A stretch of 64,000 bases of DNA, from NCBI RefSeq assembly GCF_946478805.1, contig NZ_CAMLDC010000024.1, positions 1 through 64,000 of the forward strand, given 5' to 3'. This DNA comes from an uncultured Fluviicola sp. (GTDB lineage: Bacteria; Bacteroidota; Bacteroidia; Flavobacteriales; Crocinitomicaceae). The notes beneath the pieces were generated by a model. That model made no database searches. It was not told the DNA's origin and saw only the letters and a program-made list of their open reading frames with translations. Of this stretch, positions 18,855 to 26,977 are shown piece by piece (position 1 is the stretch's first letter; every line of letters begins with the position of its first letter). The position numbers were made by a program, and so were the translations under genes.

Positions 18855-19730
18855 ATGAATCTATTTAAAGGAACTGGAGTTGCATTGGTGACACCATTCA
18901 ATTCGGATATGTCGATTGATTTTCCAGCATTGCGCAGATTGGTACAGGAACAGATTTCTGGCGGTACCGATTACCTGGTTGTTCAGGGAACTACAGGTGA
19001 ATCTCCAACCTTGAATAGTGAAGAAAAGAAGCAGGTATTGGAAACTGTGATGGAAGTGAACAATGGAACGTTGCCGATTGTTTACGGAGTAGGTGGAAAT
19101 AATACCATGGAAGTTGCAGAAGCATTCAAAAATATTCCAAAAGGAGTAGATGGGATTTTATCTGTTGCACCATACTACAATAAACCTACTCAAGCCGGTT
19201 ATATCGCTCATTACAAAGCGTTGGCATCAGCTACTGATTTACCGATTATCTTATACAATGTTCCGGGAAGAACGGGTTCTAATGTATTGGCTGAAACGAC
19301 TTTGGAACTGGCTGAGATCAAAAATATTGTAGCAATGAAAGAAGCTTCCGGGAATATGGAGCAGATCATGGAAATCATTCGGTGCAGACCGGAAGGATTC
19401 TTGGTTCTTTCAGGAGATGATGCAATTACATTGCCCTTGATCGCTGCCGGAGCGGATGGTGTCATTTCAGTAGTTGCAAATTCTTTTCCTGAGCATTTCA
19501 GTAAAATGGTTTCAAGCGCTCTGAAAGGTGATTTCGAAACAGCAAGAAAATACCATTACGATCTGATGCCGGTAACGAAATTGCTTTTTGCCGAAGGTAA
19601 TCCCGGAGGAGTGAAGATTGCTTTGGAAGAACTGGGATGGATGAAACCATTCATGCGTCTTCCATTAGTTCAGGTTTCGGATGGACTGAAAGCAAAAATT
19701 GTTGCAGAAACAAAAAAACTGACTAAATAA
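18855..19730 (+). CDS. dapA: 4-Hydroxy-tetrahydrodipicolinate synthase
   Basis: DapA condenses pyruvate with aspartate semialdehyde, entering the lysine and meso-diaminopimelate pathway. The 291 residues match the family: GTGVALVTPFN start, QGTTGESPTL (pyruvate pocket), PYYNKPTQAGYIAHYKAL, the YNVPGRTG motif with the catalytic Tyr, the Schiff-base Lys in AMKEASGN, and LSGDDAITLPLIAAGADGVISV. It is followed by two genes for exported proteins at short distances (48 and 10 nt) that could share its transcript. Confidence 0.96.
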   Translation: MNLFKGTGVALVTPFNSDMSIDFPALRRLVQEQISGGTDYLVVQGTTGESPTLNSEEKKQVLETVMEVNNGTLPIVYGVGGNNTMEVAEAFKNIPKGVDGILSVAPYYNKPTQAGYIAHYKALASATDLPIILYNVPGRTGSNVLAETTLELAEIKNIVAMKEASGNMEQIMEIIRCRPEGFLVLSGDDAITLPLIAAGADGVISVVANSFPEHFSKMVSSALKGDFETARKYHYDLMPVTKLLFAEGNPGGVKIALEELGWMKPFMRLPLVQVSDGLKAKIVAETKKLTK

Positions 19731-19778
19731 TCACGCGGTTCATTGAAAATTAATAGATTCGCATTAAATTACTCGACG

Positions 19779-20642
19779 ATGAAAAATAAACTAATCTTAG
19801 GTAGCGTCTTGTTAATGTTGGCTTACGCTTGTGGTTCCGGGGAGGAAAAACAAACTTTGACAACAGTTGAAGAACAAGAAACAGTAGACGCTGCTAACGT
19901 AAACTATAACATTCCATCGCCATCTGAGCAGTTTGCTTTGATTTCGAAGATGGATGCGGTAAAGAACACTAAAATCCTGCACGATCCAGCATCTGCTGAC
20001 AAGTATTCCAATTCCTCACAAAAAGCATTGAACTTTGGCGTTTATACTGCTGATGTAGCTTATTTGACATCATTCAATGAGACAAACAAGTATTTGAGTT
20101 ACTTCGGTAAGTTGGAAAAACTGGGTTCCGATATCGGAGTTGCACAGGTTTTTGGAAGTGAATTAGGTGAATTGGCCAAAAAATGGGATGGAAATGCAGA
20201 TTCCTTGTTCAAGTTAAGTGATGATGTGTACAATAGAACTTTCCAACGTTTGATTGAGATCGATAAAGGTGACGAGCTTTCGTTAATGCTTGTAGGTGGA
20301 TGGATCGAATCAATGCACCTGATGATCGGAAGTTCGAAAGGTTTTGGTAAATCGCCGAAATTGGATCAGGCTTTGGCTGACCAGAAATTAGTAGCTGAAA
20401 ACTTATTGGAATTCATGGTAAGCTATCAGGATAACGAATCGGTGAAGGAATATTCCGTTGCGATCGAAGAGATTTTGAAAGCATACGAGCAATTGGATTG
20501 TAGTTCGGGAGAGACTGAAGTTCAAAATTCAAATGGGAAATTGACCTTTTCAGGAGGAGACAGCTGCAAAATGACACAGAAATGTTTTGACAGTTTATCA
20601 AAGAAAATAGCTGAAATCCGTACTAAAATTATAACTGCTTAA
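19779..20642 (+). CDS. Conserved putative lipoprotein
   Basis: A 287-residue lipoprotein, taking the ATG at 19779 (MKNKLILGSVLLMLAYACGS, lipobox LAYAC, Cys18) rather than a start 12 codons upstream that would bury the signal. The mature protein is mainly helical (FGVYTADVAYLTSFNETNKYL, LVGGWIESMHLMIGSS). This pattern recurs in a Bacteroidota lipoprotein family of unknown function. No catalytic motif is visible. Probably in the dapA transcript. Confidence 0.7.
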   Translation: MKNKLILGSVLLMLAYACGSGEEKQTLTTVEEQETVDAANVNYNIPSPSEQFALISKMDAVKNTKILHDPASADKYSNSSQKALNFGVYTADVAYLTSFNETNKYLSYFGKLEKLGSDIGVAQVFGSELGELAKKWDGNADSLFKLSDDVYNRTFQRLIEIDKGDELSLMLVGGWIESMHLMIGSSKGFGKSPKLDQALADQKLVAENLLEFMVSYQDNESVKEYSVAIEEILKAYEQLDCSSGETEVQNSNGKLTFSGGDSCKMTQKCFDSLSKKIAEIRTKIITA

Positions 20643-20652
20643 CTTTTTAGAT

Positions 20653-21123
20653 ATGAAATTTATTTTAACGTTAGCCCTATTGTCTAGTTTTGTATTTTGT
20701 TTTGCTCAATGCCCACCTGCTGAGGCATTCATGAAAAAGAAAAAGACCAAAGATGCATATAGTTTGAATTCTCAATCAAGATCCGGTTCGATCGCTTCAG
20801 ATGAGACTTACGAAATGTCTTTCATTGCACATCAGGGATTGGATTACCGATTAACAACCGTGATGGGTGAAGGAGGTGTCGGAACACTGAACTACGAGAT
20901 TTACGAAATGGTCGTGGAGAAAAAGACAGAAGGTGAAAAAGATACTTTCAAGAAAAACAAGAAAGTATTGGCTACATCCGGTAATGCAGAGGTATTGGAG
21001 TTCACTTCCGATAAATCACGTAAGATTTTCATTACTGTATCCATCAACGGTGGAGACAAAAAGAAATTGGCGTGTGTAGGTGTGTTAATTGAAACAAAAC
21101 GTACCGAGAAAACAGGATTTTAA
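20653..21123 (+). CDS. Secreted hypothetical protein (156 aa)
   Basis: Starts with a clear signal peptide (MKFILTLALLSSFVFCFAQ). The mature protein has a Lys-rich stretch after CPPAEAFM and a predicted beta-sheet domain containing MSFIAHQGLDYRLTTVMGEG and SRKIFITVSING. I recognise no named family. It lies 10 nt after the lipoprotein gene, so the pair are probably expressed together. A perfect 38-bp palindrome follows. Confidence 0.65.
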   Translation: MKFILTLALLSSFVFCFAQCPPAEAFMKKKKTKDAYSLNSQSRSGSIASDETYEMSFIAHQGLDYRLTTVMGEGGVGTLNYEIYEMVVEKKTEGEKDTFKKNKKVLATSGNAEVLEFTSDKSRKIFITVSINGGDKKKLACVGVLIETKRTEKTGF

Positions 21124-21142
21124 TCGATTTAATCATATTAAT

Positions 21143-21180
21143 AATCAGTAGGGCTGCGATTAATCGCAGCCCTACTGATT
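21143..21180. repeat. 38-bp perfect palindrome, repeat family member 1
   Basis: The arm AATCAGTAGGGCTGCGATT is followed directly by its exact reverse complement. It can fold as a terminator-like hairpin, but there is only a short T-run after it. Shares its core with the elements at 23614 and 33405. Confidence 0.85.
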
Positions 21181-21221
21181 TTAACGCATAATTGGAGTTC
21201 CCCAATTCGTAATTTTACAAA

Positions 21222-22226
21222 ATGAATCAATCACAAAAAATTTGGGAGTTTGTCAATCAGGCTCAATCAATCGTCATCACTTCGCATAAATCCCCTGACG
21301 GAGATTCAATAGGAAGTTCACTTGCCTTGTACCACATCCTTAAAAAGTGGGGACGAAATGTGCAAATCGTTCATCCCGATCCTGCTCCCGGCTTTTTACA
21401 TTGGGTGACCGGACAGGAACAGATTATTGATTTTGAGACAAAACAGGAGCAGGCAGTTACAGCAATTCAATCGGCTGACTTGATTTTTTGCATGGATTAC
21501 AATCATCCTTCACGGGTAGGTGACCAGATGCAACCTTTTTTAGTTGAATCACCGGCAAACAAGGTCATGATCGACCATCACCTGCATCCGGCGGATTTTT
21601 GCCAGATTATCATATCCGAATCAACTGCCTGTTCGACTTGTGAATTGATTTATAGTTGGATCAAAGAGATCAATCGTTTGGAGGATATCGATGAAACTTC
21701 CGGAGCATGTATTTATTTGGGAATCATGACCGATACGGGGTCTTTCCGGTTTCCGTCTGTAAGTGCAACCACTCATGAGATCCTTGCAGATCTGATCAGA
21801 AGAGGGGTGAAACATTATCTGATCCATGAAGCCGTTTATGATACCAATACGGTTGATCGTATTAAATTGAGAGGATTTGCGTTGTCTGAGAAACTGGTCT
21901 GCATGGAAGGAATTCCAGTGGCTTACGCTTCTCTCTCGGAAGCTGAATTGGAGAAATACCATTACCAAAAAGGAGACACCGAAGGCTTGGTGAATCAGAT
22001 TCTGGGAATCCAGGGAATCAAGATGGCGGTTTTATTCGTTGAAAAGGATGGAAAAGTGAAGATTTCTTTCAGATCAAAAGGAGATTACTTCGTAAACGAA
22101 TTGGCGAATGCTCATTTTGCCGGTGGTGGACATGCATATGCTTCCGGAGGTATTTCAACAGAGTCACTTGAGAAAACTGTCGAAAAATTTGTAACATTTG
22201 TAAAAGATTTCATTCCTAAAGCATGA
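21222..22226 (+). CDS. DHH/DHHA1 phosphoesterase, NrnA-like
   Basis: A 334-residue DHH-superfamily phosphoesterase. DHH domain: HKSPDGDSIGSSLALYHIL (motif I), DYNHPSRVG (motif II), MIDHHLHPADF (the DHH motif III), GIMTDTGSFRF (motif IV). The C-terminal DHHA1 domain ends with GGGHAYASGG. NrnA-type enzymes degrade nano-oligoribonucleotides and 3'-phosphoadenosine 5'-phosphate using Mn2+. It overlaps the following FKBP lipoprotein gene by 4 nt (ATGA). The same DHH-gldI neighbourhood is known from gliding flavobacteria. Confidence 0.9.
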   Translation: MNQSQKIWEFVNQAQSIVITSHKSPDGDSIGSSLALYHILKKWGRNVQIVHPDPAPGFLHWVTGQEQIIDFETKQEQAVTAIQSADLIFCMDYNHPSRVGDQMQPFLVESPANKVMIDHHLHPADFCQIIISESTACSTCELIYSWIKEINRLEDIDETSGACIYLGIMTDTGSFRFPSVSATTHEILADLIRRGVKHYLIHEAVYDTNTVDRIKLRGFALSEKLVCMEGIPVAYASLSEAELEKYHYQKGDTEGLVNQILGIQGIKMAVLFVEKDGKVKISFRSKGDYFVNELANAHFAGGGHAYASGGISTESLEKTVEKFVTFVKDFIPKA

Positions 22227-22735
22227 TTAAAAGAACGTTTGTTTTCTGGTTGTTGATTTTGTGTTCGTGCACGGAAGAGGAAGAACAACCGAAACCGATT
22301 CAGTGGAACATGGACAAGTCCACTGAAATGAACAAGGAACTATCTATTGAGGAAAGCATCGATATCGACCTGTATTTTGCTCAACATGAAAATTGGGAGG
22401 TGAAAGAAACGGGGACAGGTCTGCGTTATGTCATTTTAAAAAAGACGAAAGGTAAACTCCCAGCCGCCGGTATGGATGCCAAAACGCAATACAAGATAAG
22501 TTTGTTGGACGGAACGGAAGTTTATAAGACAGCTCCGGATGAGGTGGATGTTTTCCGGATTGACAAGAGTGATATGGAATCGGGAATTCACGAAGGAATC
22601 AAACTGATGCATGTGGGAGAGAAAGCGAAATTGGTTTTCCCGAGTCACTTGGCGCATGGTTTGGTCGGCGATTTACAAAAAATTCCACCACTTTCACCTT
22701 TAGTTGTTGATATTGAATTAATTGGAATAGAATGA
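22223..22735 (+). CDS. FKBP-type peptidyl-prolyl isomerase lipoprotein, GldI-like
   Basis: A 170-residue lipoprotein (signal MIKRTFVFWLLILCSC, acylated Cys 14 or 16) with an FKBP domain. The fold is indicated by WEVKETGTGLRYVILKK, DGTEVYKT, the ESGIHEGIKLMHVGEKAKLVFPS core and PPLSPLVVDIELI. Periplasmic or outer-membrane PPIases of this type include GldI, required for gliding/T9SS function in Flavobacterium. Orthology here rests on position next to the DHH gene and on domain type only, so the symbol is withheld. It overlaps both neighbours by 4 nt in a three-gene operon. Confidence 0.85.
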   Translation: MIKRTFVFWLLILCSCTEEEEQPKPIQWNMDKSTEMNKELSIEESIDIDLYFAQHENWEVKETGTGLRYVILKKTKGKLPAAGMDAKTQYKISLLDGTEVYKTAPDEVDVFRIDKSDMESGIHEGIKLMHVGEKAKLVFPSHLAHGLVGDLQKIPPLSPLVVDIELIGIE

Positions 22736-23610
22736 AACATTTAAAATACCTGGCAATTGGTTTATTGATTTCTGCCTGTACTTCCGGTGTAGAGAAAGCA
22801 GGGAATGAAACTGCTGCACCTACAACACGTGACGCGAAGGATGGATTATCCGATGCGGAAAGACTTATTGAACCTAAAAAACAATTGGTTGATAAAAAAA
22901 GCTTTCCGAACGGGATCCGGATACAATGGTTTGAAAAAGCGGAAGGAGAACCGGTTAGAGAAGGTGCTGTTTACGAGATTAATTTTAAGACAAAACTACA
23001 GAATGGTGAAGTGGTTGATGGAAATTACAAGTTGCAAAGAGAGATGCTTCCTTTTTTGGTAGGATATGGTCAGCAGACACCCGGATTTGATTTGGCAATA
23101 AAGGAATTGAGAGTTGGTGACTTTGTGGAAATCTTCATTCCCGGAGAATTGGCCAGAGGGAAAAAAGGAATCCCGGGAATTATTCCACCGAATGCTCCGA
23201 ATATTGTCATGTTGCGTGTTGGGAAGGAAATAAAACCGACCAAAGTGATTGATGGAGTGAAGGTTTGGAAACTGGAGGAAAATCCTGAAATGACAGATGC
23301 CGAAGTGGGGGAAAGCTCAAACCTGGCGATTCATTATTTTGTCGGCACGAAATCGAATCCGAGATACGATAATTCTTATCAGAGAAACACACCGTTTGCT
23401 TTCGGAATGCAAGATCACTCCTTGATTCCGGGATTGAGAAAAGCGATGTTGCATACCAAAATGTATGATAAACTGTATATTCTTGTTCCTGCAAAAGAAG
23501 CATATGGTTCAAGGGGTTATGTAGATTTGGTAAAACCGAATGAAGAACTTTTCTACGATATAATTGTGATGGATGTGGATGGAAAATCCGTTCAGAAAAG
23601 CGAAAATTAA
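22732..23610 (+). CDS. Double-FKBP peptidyl-prolyl isomerase lipoprotein
   Basis: A 292-residue lipoprotein (MKHLKYLAIGLLISAC) with two FKBP-like domains. The first (about residues 75-165) has EGAVYEINFKTKLQNGEVV, GFDLAIKELRVGDFVEIFIP and PPNAPNIVMLRV. The second (about 190-285) has SNLAIHYFVGTK, IPGLRKAMLHTKMYDKLYILVP and ELFYDIIVMDV. The second domain is more divergent and may be non-catalytic. It probably assists folding of exported proteins. Last gene of the DHH-FKBP-FKBP operon, followed by a strong hairpin terminator. Confidence 0.85.
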   Translation: MKHLKYLAIGLLISACTSGVEKAGNETAAPTTRDAKDGLSDAERLIEPKKQLVDKKSFPNGIRIQWFEKAEGEPVREGAVYEINFKTKLQNGEVVDGNYKLQREMLPFLVGYGQQTPGFDLAIKELRVGDFVEIFIPGELARGKKGIPGIIPPNAPNIVMLRVGKEIKPTKVIDGVKVWKLEENPEMTDAEVGESSNLAIHYFVGTKSNPRYDNSYQRNTPFAFGMQDHSLIPGLRKAMLHTKMYDKLYILVPAKEAYGSRGYVDLVKPNEELFYDIIVMDVDGKSVQKSEN

Positions 23611-23613
23611 AAT

Positions 23614-23655
23614 AAAAAATGTAGGCACGCGATGCGTCGCGTGCCTACATTTTTT
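23614..23655. terminator. Perfect 19-bp hairpin terminator, repeat family member 2
   Basis: AAAAAATGTAGGCACGCGA, loop TGCG, then its exact reverse complement ending in TTTTTT. This is a textbook intrinsic terminator in both directions. Core GTAGGC-x-CGCGAT resembles the palindromes at 21143 and 33405. Confidence 0.85.
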
Positions 23656-23798
23656 ATAATCCTGCACCAATTTTTTTAGTCAGACCTTACCTTTTTGAAC
23701 TTTATCAAATCGCCATTTTTGATTATCAAATCGGGGTTATGAACTTGTAAATGTTCGAATTAACGTTTTTTCGCAAGTGAATTTTGGCTTTTTTTCGT

Positions 23799-23806
23799 TA
23801 GTTTTG
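23799..23806 (+). promoter_or_regulatory. Candidate -7 element (TAGTTTTG) of the M23 peptidase gene
   Basis: Matches TAnnTTTG, 31 nt upstream of the ATG at 23838, downstream of the terminator of the preceding operon. Confidence 0.45.
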
Positions 23807-23837
23807 CGACACCCAGAAAATACCAAAGGCTAAAAAC

Positions 23838-24788
23838 ATGAACAAATTTCTTTATTTCTTCTTCTTATTTGTTTCATTTTCGGGATTGGCTCAAACACCG
23901 ATCGATACCGTTAATACCGATAAAGGTAAAATGGTCATTTACTCCAATCGTACCTGGAAATTCTTGTTGGACGAGGAGTTTGACGGGATCATGAATGAAG
24001 CTCTTTTTAACCAGATCCAACAAGATACGAACCTGAATTTGATCCAGACATGGAACAATGATATTTGTTTCAGTTCTGAAAGACCGGATATGTCCCGTCT
24101 GAATGACACGATCTGGTTATGCATGGTAGATGATATTCACAAGGAATTCGTTTGTCCGGTTCCCGGAATCGTGACATCCCGATACGGCTACCGAAAAGGA
24201 AGATATCACAATGGAACGGATTTGAACCTGCGTACAGGTGATACGGTGGTGGCCGCCTTTTCAGGTCGTGTAAGATATGCAAAATGGAACGACGGAGGTT
24301 TTGGTAACCTGGTAATCATTCGTCACCACAATGGCTTGGAAACGTTTTATGCGCATTTATCGAAACATCTTGTTGCTCCTGACCAGGAAGTGAAAGCCGG
24401 CGAGCCAATTGGTTTGGGTGGAAATACAGGTCACTCATTTGGTTCTCACCTGCATTTTGAAATGCGTTTCTATGATGCTCCTATGAATCCGGAAGAAGCT
24501 ATTGATTTTGCCAAGAAAGAATTGAAAGATGATAACTTGTTAGTGCAGAAGAAACTCTTCAGACCAGGTGCGAGACCAAGTGATGAAGAAATCTCCGGAG
24601 AGTCAATTGCATCCATTCAAGCCAGAACGGAAGCTGCAGGTGCCCGAAAATACTACAAGATCAGAACAGGCGATACCCTTTCTCAAATTGCTTCCAAAAG
24701 CAATACAACTGTTTCCAGGCTGTGTAAGCTCAATGGAATCAGACCAACGACTCTTTTGCAAGTTGGTCGACAATTGAGAGTCAGATAA
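23838..24788 (+). CDS. M23 peptidoglycan endopeptidase with LysM domain
   Basis: A 316-residue exported cell-wall hydrolase. Signal peptide (KFLYFFFLFVSFSGLAQ), N-terminal region with SNRTWKFLLDEEFDG, then an M23/LytM metallopeptidase domain (residues about 105-220). Its Zn ligands are present: HNGTD (first His and Asp) and HLHFEM (HxH); the region between carries FGNLVIIRHHNGLETFYAHLS. A C-terminal LysM (YKIRTGDTLSQIASKSNTTV) tethers it to peptidoglycan. With all metal ligands intact it is predicted to be an active endopeptidase. Confidence 0.93.
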   Translation: MNKFLYFFFLFVSFSGLAQTPIDTVNTDKGKMVIYSNRTWKFLLDEEFDGIMNEALFNQIQQDTNLNLIQTWNNDICFSSERPDMSRLNDTIWLCMVDDIHKEFVCPVPGIVTSRYGYRKGRYHNGTDLNLRTGDTVVAAFSGRVRYAKWNDGGFGNLVIIRHHNGLETFYAHLSKHLVAPDQEVKAGEPIGLGGNTGHSFGSHLHFEMRFYDAPMNPEEAIDFAKKELKDDNLLVQKKLFRPGARPSDEEISGESIASIQARTEAAGARKYYKIRTGDTLSQIASKSNTTVSRLCKLNGIRPTTLLQVGRQLRVR

Positions 24789-24872
24789 AGACAAACAACA
24801 TCATTTTGTCGTTCAACTAAACTTTATTGTTAAAAATTTGGTTGGCACTGGCGATTTACCTAAATTGCTGAT

Positions 24873-25688
24873 ATGTCGTGCAACTACAGAATTGTTTTAG
24901 TAACAGATGGAGGTTCAGATGCCTTACTCGTACCAATTGTAGGTTTGAGTGCATTGTCGCGTCGGATTCATGCGGTTGACATTGATAGATCACTATATAA
25001 CTGGATCGACTTATTGGTTGCTTCCGGAGACAGTGTATTATTGGCAAGTCTTTTGGCAAAACAGGAAATTTCGTTGATTGAGGAACTTGGAGCACTGGAA
25101 AAATTGCTTCGTTACCAAAACAATGGATACAGTAAGGAAATGGTTTCCCGTCTTTTTGAAGAAGATGATACCTTGTTTGCTTTGAGAAAACATTTCCTGT
25201 TCATGACCTATGATGTGGATTCGGATGAACTGTTCCAGTTTTCAGATAGCCGGCCAACACAACAATCCATTAAACTGGATTCCGTATTGAAAGCATGTAT
25301 GGGAAATCCGAACGAACAGCAGTTTATCAAATTAGGCTATAGAAGATTGATGAATGCAAGTCAATTTGCTCCCAATCCTATTTTACAGGCTATGCATTAC
25401 GCGGATTGCCTGTACCAGGATGATTCGGTAGTCATTGTCAGTATCGGTTCCGGAAAGCATAGGCAGAACGACTTGGAACAACAATTTTCCGAACAGGCGC
25501 AACAGGAATTTGACATGGAAATCCGGAAACACAAAAAATGGCATTACTTCAGATTCAATCCTGAATTTGAACGGGACGATACCATGGAGGTAAAGATTGA
25601 AAAAACACGCAATTACTTCGAAGATGAAGCACCGAATATGGACCGCTTATTCCGCTTGATGGAAATTAAATCGGGAAGATTAGTTTAA
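24873..25688 (+). CDS. Patatin-fold protein lacking catalytic residues (pseudoenzyme)
   Basis: 271 residues that track the patatin-like phospholipase fold block by block. RIVLVTDGGSDALLVPIVGL parallels the DGGGxRG oxyanion strand. IDLLVASGDSVLLASLLA parallels the nucleophile elbow FDxIAGTSTGGLxALxLA, but the Ser of GxSxG is Gly52. MTYDVDSDELFQF parallels the ATDLxTGE strand. MNASQFAPNPILQAMHYA parallels VDGGVFANNPALLALxEA, with the dyad Asp replaced by Asn161. VVIVSIGSGK parallels the final LSLGTG. Both catalytic residues are therefore lost while structural positions persist. No signal peptide is visible, so a cytoplasmic binding or regulatory role is inferred. Confidence 0.7.
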   Translation: MSCNYRIVLVTDGGSDALLVPIVGLSALSRRIHAVDIDRSLYNWIDLLVASGDSVLLASLLAKQEISLIEELGALEKLLRYQNNGYSKEMVSRLFEEDDTLFALRKHFLFMTYDVDSDELFQFSDSRPTQQSIKLDSVLKACMGNPNEQQFIKLGYRRLMNASQFAPNPILQAMHYADCLYQDDSVVIVSIGSGKHRQNDLEQQFSEQAQQEFDMEIRKHKKWHYFRFNPEFERDDTMEVKIEKTRNYFEDEAPNMDRLFRLMEIKSGRLV

Positions 25689-25800
25689 ATGTTTCAGCCG
25701 TGGCTGATTCAAATGTTCAATCTATCGTTTATTTGAACCTTTTTGACCTCTTTCAACCTTTTGAACTTGTTAAGATTTCAAAAACAATATTTCCCGGAAG

Positions 25801-25830
25801 TTTGCCGTTATGCTATTTCTCCTATTTTTG
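25801..25830 (+). promoter_or_regulatory. bamD promoter (TTTG-N18-TATTTTTG)
   Basis: TTTG at 25801-25804 and TATTTTTG at 25823-25830. The -7 box ends 5 nt before the bamD ATG at 25836, so the mRNA is predicted to have little or no leader. Confidence 0.6.
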
Positions 25831-25835
25831 TCGTC

Positions 25836-26633
25836 ATGAAATGGATTTTCTTAATTCTTACACTTGTAACACTACTTAGCAGTTGTAACTCCTATAACAG
25901 CATTCTTAAATCGGATGACTACGAGTCAAAATTCAATGAAGCCAATCGCTTATATGATTCTGGAAAATATGAAAGATGTGTGGCTTTGTATGAGCAGGTA
26001 TATCAAAGAAGTCCTCGGTCTCCACAAGGAGAAGTGGCGTTTTACAGGTTGGGAAAAGCATGTTTTTCTGTGGAAGACTGGTATTTGGCAAGTTACTACC
26101 TGGCTGCTTTTCCTTCTAAGTTCCCATATTCACCGAAAGTTGAAGAGACCACGTTCCTGGCTGCTGTTTGTGCTGTGAAGAACAGTCCTGAAGTATCATT
26201 GGACCAACATGAAACAGAAGTGGCCCTGAATGAATTGCAAAATTTCGTCACACAATTTCCAAATTCTGAATTGCTGGATACTTGTAACACGGTCATGGAT
26301 AACCTGCGCTTCAAATTGGAGACAAAAGATATGCTGACTGTAAGACTGTATTCCAAAACGGAAAACTACCGTGCAGCGGTGGTCAGCGCAGAACAATTCC
26401 TGGACAATTATCCACGATCCACTTACCGCGAAGAAGCATGGGCGGTTTTAATGAAAAACTCCTATTATTTGGCAAGTAATAGTGTGGACACGAAAATTGA
26501 AGAGCGAATTGCAAAAACAAATGAGCGATTTAACATTTTTCTTGTGGAATTCCCAAATTCAGACTATCTTCGCGAATTCGAAGGGTATATTGAAAAATTG
26601 AAAAAAGTCGCTATTCCCGTATCTAACAAGTAA
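25836..26633 (+). CDS. bamD: Outer membrane assembly lipoprotein BamD
   Basis: A 265-residue lipoprotein of the BAM complex, which inserts beta-barrel proteins into the outer membrane. The ATG at 25836 (MKWIFLILTLVTLLSSC, lipobox LLSSC) is chosen over one 31 codons upstream that would place the signal internally. TPR-like repeats follow: EANRLYDSGKYERCVALYEQV, AFYRLGKACFSVEDWYLASYY and YRAAVVSAEQFLDNYPRSTYREEA, the standard BamD/YfiO layout. First gene of the conserved bamD-rpoZ-coaBC-DUF4835-recN cluster. Confidence 0.93.
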   Translation: MKWIFLILTLVTLLSSCNSYNSILKSDDYESKFNEANRLYDSGKYERCVALYEQVYQRSPRSPQGEVAFYRLGKACFSVEDWYLASYYLAAFPSKFPYSPKVEETTFLAAVCAVKNSPEVSLDQHETEVALNELQNFVTQFPNSELLDTCNTVMDNLRFKLETKDMLTVRLYSKTENYRAAVVSAEQFLDNYPRSTYREEAWAVLMKNSYYLASNSVDTKIEERIAKTNERFNIFLVEFPNSDYLREFEGYIEKLKKVAIPVSNK

Positions 26634-26647
26634 ATAAATAGAAGAAA

Positions 26648-26965
26648 ATGAGCTTCAAAAACAACAATGCTGAGCGTTCAACAGTTACGCGTGATACAAT
26701 AGATTTAGAAGAAACAACAGGTAATATCTATGAATCGATTGTAGTATTGTCTAAAAGAGCAAATCAAATCAGTGCTTCAATGAAAGAGGAATTGACTGCT
26801 AAATTGCAGGAGTTTGCTTCATCAACGGATAATTTGGAAGAGATTTTTGAAAACCGTGAGCAAATCGAGATCTCCCGTTTTTATGAAAAACTTCCTAAAC
26901 CGGTTGCTGTGGCAATTGAAGAGCTGAAAGAAGGACAAATTTATACTAGAAAAACTCAAGAGTAA
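26648..26965 (+). CDS. rpoZ: RNA polymerase omega subunit (Bacteroidota type)
   Basis: A 105-residue omega subunit, which stabilises assembly of the beta-prime subunit of RNA polymerase. The segment TTGNIYESIVVLSKRANQIS corresponds to the omega helix region (in E. coli ...NRFDLVLVAARRARQM). The C-terminal part is lineage-specific (FYEKLPKPVAVAIEELKEG). Position between bamD and coaBC is the usual one in Bacteroidota. Confidence 0.9.
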   Translation: MSFKNNNAERSTVTRDTIDLEETTGNIYESIVVLSKRANQISASMKEELTAKLQEFASSTDNLEEIFENREQIEISRFYEKLPKPVAVAIEELKEGQIYTRKTQE

Positions 26966-26977
26966 TATACACTCGAT

